Notes under the pieces: model-generated
The model's input: the letters and a program-made list of their open reading frames with translations, nothing else
Databases searched by the model: none
Told to the model about the DNA's origin: nothing
Position numbers and translations under genes: made by a program
In this document: in pieces, positions 7,314 to 14,973 of the stretch
How the letters are laid out: every line of letters begins with the position of its first letter
Numbering within the stretch: position 1 is the first letter of the stretch
NCBI RefSeq assembly: GCF_026932795.1
Contig: NZ_JADPVH010000012.1
Coordinates: 1 to 64,000, forward strand
Direction of reading: 5' to 3'
DNA: 64,000 bases
Origin: Paenarthrobacter sp. Z7-10
GTDB lineage: Bacteria > Actinomycetota > Actinomycetes > Actinomycetales > Micrococcaceae

Positions 7314-9461
7314 ATGACCGACCTATTGTCCCCCACCGGATTATCCTCGACGGGATTGTCCACCGCCGGATCGTCCTCGGCCGGAGCCGGCCCCGATGAT
7401 GGCGGCGGTGCTGATGCTGTTGATGTTGCCGCACTTGGCGAACTGCTGCTGGGGAAATGGGCCAACGTCCGCCGGGAGGCGCGGCTGCTCGCCGGCCGGC
7501 CCGAGGTGCACAAGGTCGAAGGTCAAACCCACACCGAACACCGGCAGCGGGCGTTCGGCCAGCTGCAGTTCCTGGTCGAACACAACGCGGTGCACCGGGC
7601 CTTTCCCAGGCGTCTGGGCGGCTCGGATGACCACGGCGGCAACGTGGCCGGTTTCCAGGAGCTGGTCACGGCGGATCCCTCGCTGCAGATCAAGGCCGGT
7701 GTGCAGTGGGGTCTTTTCGGATCGGCGGTGATGCATCTGGGCAGCGCGGAGCACCAGGATAAGTGGCTGCCCGGCATCATGAGCCTGGCTGTCCCAGGGT
7801 GCTTTGCCATGACCGAAATCGGCCATGGTTCCGATGTGGCCTCAATCGCCACCACCGCAACGTTCGATCCGTCGAAAGACGAATTTATTCTCGACACTCC
7901 CTTCCGCGCGGCCTGGAAGGAATACATCGGCAACGCCGCGGTCGACGGCCTGGCCGCAGTGGTTTTCGCCCAGCTGGTGACCAAGGGCGTCAACCATGGA
8001 GTGCATGCCTTCTACGTTGAACTGCGGGATCCGGTCACGCGGGAATTCCTCCCAGGGGTGGGCGGAGAGGACGACGGAGTCAAGGGCGGCCTGAACGGGA
8101 TCGACAACGGACGCCTGCATTTCGACAGTGTCCGCCTTCCACGCACCAACCTGCTTAACCGCTACGGCGACGTCGATTCGGCCGGAACCTACAGCTCTCC
8201 GATCGCCAGTCCCGGCCGACGCTTCTTCACGATGCTCGGAACGCTGGTTCAGGGGCGGGTCTCGCTCGACGGAGCAGCGGTCGCCGCGAGCAAGGTCGCC
8301 CTCAAGATCGCCATCCAGTATGCCTCCGAGCGGCGCCAGTTCCAGGCCAGCTCGGACACCGAGGAGGAGGTCCTGCTGGACTATCAGCGGCATCAACGCC
8401 GGCTGCTCCCGCGGCTGGCGACCACCTATGCCGCCAGCTTTGCGCACGAGCAACTGCTGGAGAAATTCGATGACGTCTTCTCCGGCACCCGGAACACCGA
8501 AGCGGACCGCCAGGATCTGGAGACGCTGGCGGCGGCGCTGAAATCGCTCTCCACCTGGCACGCGCTCGATACGCTGCAGGAATGCCGTGAGGCCTGCGGC
8601 GGCGCCGGTTTTATGGTGGAGAACCGCTTCACCTCCCTGCGCTCGGACCTGGATGTGTATGCGACGTTCGAGGGCGACAACACCGTGCTGCTCCAGTTGG
8701 TGGCCAAACGCCTGCTGGCCGATTATGCCAAAGAGTTCCAGAACGTCGACTTCGGGGTGCTGGCACGCTTCGCCTTCGGCCAGGCGGCGGACCTGACGCT
8801 GAACAAGAGCGGCCTGCGCCAGGTGGCCCAGTTCGTGGCGGACACCGGTTCGGTGCAGAAGTCCGTTCTGGCGCTGCGCGACGAGGACGGCCAGCGCGCG
8901 CTCCTGTCAGAACGCGTACAGTCCATGGTCGCGGAGGTTGGTGGTTCACTGAAGGCCGCCGCCCGGCTGCCCCAGGCCCAGGCAGCGGCGCTCTTCAACG
9001 AGCACCAGCACGAGCTGATCGAGACGGCACAGGCCCATGCCGAACTGCTTCAATGGGAGGCCTTCACCGAGGCTCTGCACGGCATCGACGACGCCGGCAC
9101 CAAAAAAGTGCTGACCTGGCTGCGCGACCTGTTCGGACTGACGCTGATCGAAAAGCATTTGTCCTGGTACTTGATGAACGGCCGGCTTTCCATGCAGCGC
9201 GGCCGCACCGTGGGTGGTTACATCAACCGTCTGCTGGCCAAACTGCGCCCGCACGCGGTGGACTTGGTCGACGCTTTTGGTTACGGCCCTGAGCATTTGC
9301 GGGCGACGATCGCCAGCGGGATCGAGAAGGAACGCCAGGACGAGGCCGCCGCCTATTACCGGAAGCAGCGGGCGAGCAGCGACGGACCGGTGGACGAGAA
9401 GGTGCTGCTGCTGAAGCAAAAAGCTGCCAACCGGCGTGGCTCGCGGTCCATGCCCTCCTGA
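7314..9461 (+). CDS. Acyl-CoA oxidase / acyl-CoA dehydrogenase family
   Basis: 715 residues, the length of ACOX-type enzymes rather than ~400-residue dehydrogenases. Visible are the FAD region CFAMTEIGHGSDVASI, GRVSLDGAAVAASKVALKIAIQYASERRQF, the catalytic-loop motif ECREACGGAGFMVENRF (~residue 425) and a C-terminal oxidase domain. It probably catalyses the first FAD-dependent beta-oxidation step. The ATG at 7314 has AAGGA 6 nt upstream; a GTG at 7290 lacks one. It lies 84 nt after tetR and is likely part of that regulon. Oxidase versus dehydrogenase activity cannot be decided from sequence. Confidence 0.85.
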   Translation: MTDLLSPTGLSSTGLSTAGSSSAGAGPDDGGGADAVDVAALGELLLGKWANVRREARLLAGRPEVHKVEGQTHTEHRQRAFGQLQFLVEHNAVHRAFPRRLGGSDDHGGNVAGFQELVTADPSLQIKAGVQWGLFGSAVMHLGSAEHQDKWLPGIMSLAVPGCFAMTEIGHGSDVASIATTATFDPSKDEFILDTPFRAAWKEYIGNAAVDGLAAVVFAQLVTKGVNHGVHAFYVELRDPVTREFLPGVGGEDDGVKGGLNGIDNGRLHFDSVRLPRTNLLNRYGDVDSAGTYSSPIASPGRRFFTMLGTLVQGRVSLDGAAVAASKVALKIAIQYASERRQFQASSDTEEEVLLDYQRHQRRLLPRLATTYAASFAHEQLLEKFDDVFSGTRNTEADRQDLETLAAALKSLSTWHALDTLQECREACGGAGFMVENRFTSLRSDLDVYATFEGDNTVLLQLVAKRLLADYAKEFQNVDFGVLARFAFGQAADLTLNKSGLRQVAQFVADTGSVQKSVLALRDEDGQRALLSERVQSMVAEVGGSLKAAARLPQAQAAALFNEHQHELIETAQAHAELLQWEAFTEALHGIDDAGTKKVLTWLRDLFGLTLIEKHLSWYLMNGRLSMQRGRTVGGYINRLLAKLRPHAVDLVDAFGYGPEHLRATIASGIEKERQDEAAAYYRKQRASSDGPVDEKVLLLKQKAANRRGSRSMPS

Positions 9462-9467
9462 CGGGCG

Positions 9468-10661
9468 CTACAGGACCGAGCGGTAGACCTCCAGCGTCGC
9501 TCGGCAGATGGAGTCCCAGGAAAAGTAATCCTTCGCCCGCGCACGGCCGGCCTGGCCCATGGCCCGTGCCCGCTGCGGGTCGGTGACCACCTCGATCAGT
9601 GCATCGGCGAACCCGCGGACAAACTTTTCCGGATCCAACGGCGTCCCGGTGCCGTCGCTGACCTGTTCCAGCGGCACCAGCAGACCTGTGACACCATGCT
9701 CCACCACCTCGGGGATACCGCCGGTGGCGCTGGCCACAACGGCGGCCCCGCAGGCCATCGCCTCGAGATTGACGATCCCCAGCGGCTCATAGATGGAGGG
9801 ACAGGCGAAAACCGTGGCATGGCTGAGCACCGCGATGAGCTCGGCCCGCGGCAGCATGCGTTCGATCACCACGACCCCGTCGCGCTGGGCCTTCAGGGAG
9901 TCGATGAGATCGTTGACCTCGGCGCCCAGCTCCGGGGTGTCCGCCGCGCCGGCGCAAAGCACCACCTGGACATCCGGCGGCAACAGGGCGGCGGCCTTCA
10001 GCAGGTAGGGCACGCCCTTCTGCCGGGTGACCCGGCCCACCCAGACGACACTGGGACGCTCCGGATTGATGCCCAGCGCGCGGACGGCGCCGCCGTTGAG
10101 ATTCGGCGCCCACGCGGCAACGTCTATGCCGTTGTGCACCACCTTTACCCTGTCCGGGTCAACGTTGGGATAACTGCGCAGAATGTCCTGCCGCATCCCG
10201 TCGGAGACGGCGATAATAGCCGCGGCCGCTTCATACGCCGTCTTTTCCACCCAGGAAGAGAGCGCATAACCCCCTCCCAGCTGCTCGGCCTTCCAAGGCC
10301 GCAGCGGCTCCAGCGAATGTGCGCTGAGCACGTGCGGGATGCCATGCAGCAGAGCGGCCAGGTGTCCGGCCATATTGGCATACCAGGTGTGCGAATGCAC
10401 CAAGTCGGCGCCCGCAATGTCAGGCACAATCTGCAGGTCCACTCCCAGCGTCTGCACGGCAGGATTCGCGTCGGCCAGTTGGGCGGGCGGGGCGTAGGAG
10501 GTGACAGTGGCGCCGTGGTAGTCCTGCGGCCGCTGGGCACCGAAGGCGTGAATCCGCAGGTCCACCTCCGTGGCCAGCACGCGGCTCAACTCCGCGACGT
10601 GCACCCCTGCGCCGCCGTAGATTTCGGGCGGGAATTCCTTTGTCACGATATCGATGCGCAC
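9468..10661 (-). CDS. glgA: Actinobacterial glycogen synthase / maltose-1-phosphate synthase
   Basis: 397 residues, GT4-type glycosyltransferase. It opens with RIDIVTKEFPPEIYGGAGVHVAEL, has HSHTWYANMAG, GRVTRQKGVPYLL and the nucleotide-sugar E-x7-E motif region (PSIYEPLGIVNLEAMACG). This is the actinobacterial family (Rv1212c type), which uses ADP-glucose with glucose-1-phosphate or glucan acceptors. It is divergent from glgC, which makes the ADP-glucose. The start is GTG, 6 nt after a TAGTTT -10 box, suggesting a leaderless mRNA. Confidence 0.93.
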   Translation of the reverse strand: MRIDIVTKEFPPEIYGGAGVHVAELSRVLATEVDLRIHAFGAQRPQDYHGATVTSYAPPAQLADANPAVQTLGVDLQIVPDIAGADLVHSHTWYANMAGHLAALLHGIPHVLSAHSLEPLRPWKAEQLGGGYALSSWVEKTAYEAAAAIIAVSDGMRQDILRSYPNVDPDRVKVVHNGIDVAAWAPNLNGGAVRALGINPERPSVVWVGRVTRQKGVPYLLKAAALLPPDVQVVLCAGAADTPELGAEVNDLIDSLKAQRDGVVVIERMLPRAELIAVLSHATVFACPSIYEPLGIVNLEAMACGAAVVASATGGIPEVVEHGVTGLLVPLEQVSDGTGTPLDPEKFVRGFADALIEVVTDPQRARAMGQAGRARAKDYFSWDSICRATLEVYRSVL

Positions 10662-10667
10662 TTTCCC

Positions 10668-10673
10668 AAACTA
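10668..10673 (-). promoter_or_regulatory. -10 box of leaderless glgA transcript
   Basis: On the minus strand TAGTTT is followed by six bases and then the glgA GTG at 10661. The intervening GGGAAA could be mistaken for a ribosome-binding site but sits too close to the GTG. Confidence 0.5.
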
Positions 10674-10759
10674 GTCGCTCCCGCGCTTTTGATCTAGTGT
10701 GAACAACAAGCTGGCCTATACGGGTCCAGCGCAGGTTAGAACGTACGGGGGTAACGAAC

Positions 10760-12160
10760 ATGGCCATGAAGAAAATTCTGGCAATTGTGCTCGCCGGCGG
10801 TGAGGGGAACCGGTTAATGCCATTGACGGCCGACCGGGCAAAGCCGGCGGTGCCGTTCGCCGGAAGTTATCGGCTGATCGATTTTGCGCTCTCCAACCTC
10901 GTGAATTCGGGATATTTGCAGATTGTGGTGCTCACTCAATACAAGTCGCACAGCCTGGACCGGCACGTTTCGGAAACCTGGCGCATGTCCACTCAATTAG
11001 GCAACTACGTGGCCTCGGTGCCGGCGCAGCAGCGGGTGGGAAAGAGCTGGTTCCTCGGCAGCGCCAACGCCATCTACCAATCCCTGAACCTTGTCCGGGA
11101 CGCCCAACCCGACATCGTCGTCGTCGTCGGCGCCGACCATGTGTATCGGATGGATTTCGAACAGATGGTGCGCAGCCACATCGAGTCCGGTGCCCGCGCC
11201 ACCGTCGCGGCCGTACGCCAACCGCTGGCGCTGGTTAACCAATTCGGCGTAATTGAGGTGGAGCCGGACGGTAACGGCAAAATCGCGGCCTTCGTGGAGA
11301 AGCCCGCCAGCACCGCGCCGCTCGCCGCGGACCCCAGCGCGTTCCTGGCCTCGATGGGCAACTATGTTTTCGACACCTATGCCCTGGTTGAGGCGTTGAA
11401 CTATGACGCGAACCGGCTGGACACCAAGCACGACATGGGCGGGGATATTGTTCCCTACTTTGTAAACCGGGGTGAGGCCTTCGTCTACGATTTCACCACC
11501 AATGACATCCCGGGCGCCACCGACCGGGACCGCAATTACTGGCGCGATGTTGGGACACTTGATTCGTACTACGAGGCGCATCTGGACTTGATTTCGCCGC
11601 TGCCGGTTTTCAATCTCTACAATTCCGGATGGCCCATCTACACCCGGCAAAGCATCTCCCCGCCCGCCAAACTGGTCCGCGGTCTGAAAAACACCGTCGG
11701 CACCGCGCTGGATTCCATCCTCGCAGCGGGCGTGGTAATTTCCGGCGGGATTGTGGAGAATTCGGTGCTGTCCAATGACGTCTATCTGGCGAGTGGTTCA
11801 CGGGTGCTGGACTCAGTGCTGCTGGATGCCGTCACCGTAGGCGAATCCGCCGTGGTCCGGCGCGCCATCGTGGACAAGAATGTGCATGTGCCGGCGGGGG
11901 CGGCGATTGGGCTGGATCCGGAGCTGGACCGCCGCCGCGGCTTCAAGGTCACCGATTCCGGCATCACCGTGGTCAGCAAGGGCCAATTGGTGCCGGAACC
12001 CGATGACCATGAGCGGGCGATGTCGCGGGCTGCGGTGGGTCTGATTCCGGAGGCTGTGCAGGCAGCTTCGGAGCGCAATCCCGAGGTCAAGGATTCGGTC
12101 CTGCGCATTTCCGGGCGCCGGACCGAGGATGCCGCCGCCGTCGAGGGGGCGGCGCTGTAA
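10760..12160 (+). CDS. glgC: Glucose-1-phosphate adenylyltransferase
   Basis: 466 residues. It converts glucose-1-phosphate and ATP to ADP-glucose for glycogen synthesis. The N-terminal nucleotidyltransferase has [25 protein letters not shown] (split by the activator-site arginine region), [12 protein letters not shown], and FVEKP with the substrate lysine. The C-terminal left-handed beta helix (from about residue 300) has repeated hexapeptides such as [12 protein letters not shown]. About 45 extra residues at the C-terminus are charged. The ATG at 10760 follows a GGGGG run; a second ATG lies two codons on. It is paired head-to-head with glgA. Confidence 0.97.
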   Translation: MAMKKILAIVLAGGEGNRLMPLTADRAKPAVPFAGSYRLIDFALSNLVNSGYLQIVVLTQYKSHSLDRHVSETWRMSTQLGNYVASVPAQQRVGKSWFLGSANAIYQSLNLVRDAQPDIVVVVGADHVYRMDFEQMVRSHIESGARATVAAVRQPLALVNQFGVIEVEPDGNGKIAAFVEKPASTAPLAADPSAFLASMGNYVFDTYALVEALNYDANRLDTKHDMGGDIVPYFVNRGEAFVYDFTTNDIPGATDRDRNYWRDVGTLDSYYEAHLDLISPLPVFNLYNSGWPIYTRQSISPPAKLVRGLKNTVGTALDSILAAGVVISGGIVENSVLSNDVYLASGSRVLDSVLLDAVTVGESAVVRRAIVDKNVHVPAGAAIGLDPELDRRRGFKVTDSGITVVSKGQLVPEPDDHERAMSRAAVGLIPEAVQAASERNPEVKDSVLRISGRRTEDAAAVEGAAL

Positions 12161-12195
12161 CTGTGGCCGTGGGGCGGGGCTTCCTATGCACACGG

Positions 12196-12201
12196 TAAAA
12201 T
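12196..12201 (+). promoter_or_regulatory. -10 box of leaderless SDR transcript
   Basis: TAAAAT followed by six bases (TAGTGC) and the GTG start at 12208, with no Shine-Dalgarno. Spacing fits transcription initiating at the start codon. Confidence 0.65.
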
Positions 12202-12207
12202 TAGTGC

Positions 12208-13647
12208 GTGACTGCCACTGAATTGACCCCCGAGGACATCCGAGCCTGCCTTAAAGTTCTCGACGCCATCCACGTTTATGACGAGGAGCACCCGGATTAC
12301 GTCCAGGTCCGGCGCGCGACCGGGAAGATGTTCAAAGCCGTGAAGCGCCATCGCCGCACCACCAAGCGTGACGCCGTCAACGAGGCGGACCGCACCGTGT
12401 TGTCGCGCACTGCGACAGCCGCGCCGGACCGGATCGACGATGAGACCCGGGGCAACAAGCTCAAGCCATCGGCCACAGGCGAAACGGCTGGAACGCTGCT
12501 CAGGCCCCGGCCGTGCTACATCTGCAAGCAGCCCTTCACACAGGTCGATGCTTTTTACCATCAATTGTGTCCGGAATGCGCGGCCTTCAGCCACACTAAA
12601 CGTGATGCCAGGACCGACTTGAGTGGGCGCCGGGCGCTGCTCACCGGCGGACGGGCCAAGATCGGCATGTACATTGCACTGCGGCTGCTGCGCGATGGTG
12701 CCCACACCACCATCACTACCCGTTTCCCCAAGGACGCGGCCCGACGCTTCGCAGCCATGGAAGACAGCCCCGACTGGCTGCACCGCCTGTGCATCGTGGG
12801 CATCGACCTGCGGGACCCGTCCCAGGTGGTGGCCCTGACGGAGTCGCTGAACGAGGCCGGACCGCTGGACATTCTAATTAACAACGCCGCGCAAACCGTG
12901 CGCAGATCCGGCTCCGCCTACCAGCCACTGGTGGACGCCGAGCTGGAACCGCTGCCGTCGGACCGGCCCATGCCCGAGATGCTCACCTTCGGCCACGCCC
13001 ACGACAAGCATCCGCTGGCGCTGGCCACGCAGGTCGCAGGTCACCCCGTGCTGGCTGGAGATGAGGTTGCGGCCCTTGCGCTGTCGATGGGTTCAACCTC
13101 GGCAGCACGGATTGGCGCCGGAACGGCCATCGATGCCGGCGGTTTGGTCCCCGACCTGGCCACCATTAACAGCTGGACCCAAGTGGTTGAAGAGGTGGAT
13201 CCGCTGGAAATGCTCGAGGTCCAGCTGTGCAATGTGACTGCTCCCTTCCTGCTGGTCTCCCGGCTGCGTCCGGCGATGCGGCGGTCGACCGCTGATCGGA
13301 AGTATGTTGTCAACGTCTCCGCTATGGAGGGCCAGTTCTCCCGCGCCTACAAGGGTCCTGGCCATCCGCACACGAATATGGCCAAAGCCGCCCTGAACAT
13401 GATGACCCGGACCAGTGCCAAGGAAATGCTGGACACCGACGGGATCCTGATGACCGCAGTGGATACCGGCTGGATCACGGACGAGCGCCCGCATTACACC
13501 AAGGTCCGGCTGGCCGACGAAGGTTTCCATGCCCCGCTGGACTTGGTGGACGGGGCTGCCCGGGTTTACGACCCGATAGTGATGGGCGAAGCCGGTGAAG
13601 ACCAATACGGCGTTTTTCTCAAGGATTATCGGCCCAGCCCCTGGTGA
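12208..13647 (+). CDS. SDR-fold protein with N-terminal zinc ribbon and no catalytic Tyr
   Basis: 479 residues. The first ~90 are helical and basic; residues ~96-120 form a CYIC...CPEC zinc ribbon; then an SDR domain begins (LTGGRAKIGMYIALRLL, ILINNAAQTVRR, VVNVSAMEG). At the YxxxK position the protein reads HPHTNMAKAALNMM, so Thr replaces the catalytic Tyr while Lys is kept. A ~90-residue insertion lies between NNAAQ and the catalytic Ser. The combination suggests a distinct SDR subfamily that may not be a classical dehydrogenase. No specific role is assignable; neighbours (glgC, YeiH protein) give no clue. Confidence 0.8.
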   Translation: MTATELTPEDIRACLKVLDAIHVYDEEHPDYVQVRRATGKMFKAVKRHRRTTKRDAVNEADRTVLSRTATAAPDRIDDETRGNKLKPSATGETAGTLLRPRPCYICKQPFTQVDAFYHQLCPECAAFSHTKRDARTDLSGRRALLTGGRAKIGMYIALRLLRDGAHTTITTRFPKDAARRFAAMEDSPDWLHRLCIVGIDLRDPSQVVALTESLNEAGPLDILINNAAQTVRRSGSAYQPLVDAELEPLPSDRPMPEMLTFGHAHDKHPLALATQVAGHPVLAGDEVAALALSMGSTSAARIGAGTAIDAGGLVPDLATINSWTQVVEEVDPLEMLEVQLCNVTAPFLLVSRLRPAMRRSTADRKYVVNVSAMEGQFSRAYKGPGHPHTNMAKAALNMMTRTSAKEMLDTDGILMTAVDTGWITDERPHYTKVRLADEGFHAPLDLVDGAARVYDPIVMGEAGEDQYGVFLKDYRPSPW

Positions 13648-13706
13648 GATTGCCAACGCGGCTGCCCGTTTTGGCTGTTCGTTCGAAGTCGTGCACAGTT
13701 AAGCTC

Positions 13707-14897
13707 ATGCACGTCTCCCCCGCGCCGCGGCTCAAGGAGCTGGGGCCAGGGATTGGGGCCAGCGCGGCCGCGGTGCTGCTGGCGCTGGTGATCCACGCCC
13801 TCCTGCCGTCCCTGCCAGCGATGACCGCCGCCGTCGTGCTGGGCATTCTGGCCGCAAACCTGCCCTTCACAGCCCCCTGGGTCTCCGGTCGGCTGCGGCC
13901 TGGTCTTTCCTTTGCCGGCAAGCACTTTATGCGGGCGGGCATCGTGCTGCTGGGATTGAAATTGAGCCTGGGCGACGTGGTGGCACTGGGTTGGCAAACG
14001 GCTGCGCTGGTGGTGGCGGTGGTGCTCTTGAGCTTCGCGGGGACGTTCACCTTGGGCAAACTCTTCCGGTTGGAGGGTGACACCCCGCTGCTGATTGCCA
14101 CCGGATTTTCCATCTGCGGCGCCTCGGCCATTGGGGCGATGGGAGCGGTCAAGGGGACTCCCCAGCGGGACACCGTGCTTCCGGTGGCGTTGGTGACGCT
14201 TTGCGGAACGCTGGCAATCGGCGTCCTGCCGCTGCTGATGCAGCCGCTGCATCTGACCGCCCTCGGATTCGGCCGCTGGGTCGGTGCCTCCGTGCACGAC
14301 GTTGGACAGGTAGTGGCCACGGCCCAAACCGCGGGGGCCGTGGCCTTGAGCGCCGCCGTCATCATCAAACTCACCCGCGTCGTCCTGCTGGCCCCAATGG
14401 TGGCCACCGTCGGACTGCTGGAGCGTCGCAGGCATGTTGCAGGAGCCAGCGCAGGCGGCGCGGCCAACGCCGTCACAGTGGCACGCCCGGGCGGCTCAGC
14501 CGGGGTTGAAGATGGGGTTGAAGAAGGGGCGCACCCGGACGACCCCGCCAACGCTGCCAATGGGGTGACTCCGGACAACGGAACCCGGAGCCGACCGGGC
14601 CTGCAACGTTCGATGGCACCGGGAAAGTTTCCGCCCGTGGTTCCGTTATTTGTGCTCGGGTTCCTGCTGATGATCGTCCTGCGAAGCCTGGGCTGGGTCC
14701 CGTCCGGGGCGCAGAGCGCTGGAAACCTGCTGCAGGATCTAGCCCTGGGCGCAGCCCTGTTTGGTCTGGGCTCCGCGGTGTCTATCAGGCAACTGCTGCG
14801 GACCGGCCTGCGTGCCAGCCTGATGGCGCTGTGTGCCTGGCTGCTGATCGCCGCCCTGGGTTATGCGGCCGTGCTGCTCATGGCTGGCACCAGGTAG
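13707..14897 (+). CDS. YeiH/UPF0324-family membrane protein (putative sulfate exporter)
   Basis: 396 residues with about ten hydrophobic segments. The family hallmark ATGFSICGASAIGAMGAVKGTP and GASVHDVGQVVATAQT are present. YeiH-family proteins are annotated as putative sulfate or small-anion exporters, mostly without direct proof. A hydrophilic loop of about 65 residues (roughly residues 230-295), rich in Gly, Ala and acidic residues, interrupts the last membrane segments and is unusual. The ATG at 13707 was chosen because the product then starts directly before the first helix; a weak CACAGT box lies 7 nt upstream. A terminator hairpin follows the gene. Confidence 0.85.
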   Translation: MHVSPAPRLKELGPGIGASAAAVLLALVIHALLPSLPAMTAAVVLGILAANLPFTAPWVSGRLRPGLSFAGKHFMRAGIVLLGLKLSLGDVVALGWQTAALVVAVVLLSFAGTFTLGKLFRLEGDTPLLIATGFSICGASAIGAMGAVKGTPQRDTVLPVALVTLCGTLAIGVLPLLMQPLHLTALGFGRWVGASVHDVGQVVATAQTAGAVALSAAVIIKLTRVVLLAPMVATVGLLERRRHVAGASAGGAANAVTVARPGGSAGVEDGVEEGAHPDDPANAANGVTPDNGTRSRPGLQRSMAPGKFPPVVPLFVLGFLLMIVLRSLGWVPSGAQSAGNLLQDLALGAALFGLGSAVSIRQLLRTGLRASLMALCAWLLIAALGYAAVLLMAGTR

Positions 14898-14905
14898 GAA
14901 GTCCT

Positions 14906-14939
14906 GGCTCCAGTGAAACGGACGGAGTTTACTGGAGCC
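14906..14939 (+). terminator. Terminator hairpin after the YeiH-family gene
   Basis: GGCTCCAGT at 14906-14914 pairs perfectly with ACTGGAGCC at 14931-14939; AAAC/GTTT can extend the stem past one bulged G. It lies 8 bases after the stop codon. The downstream T-run is weak (CCCTTTC). Confidence 0.7.
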
Positions 14940-14973
14940 CGCCCTTTCACCAGGGTCATGATTGAATGGCCGG

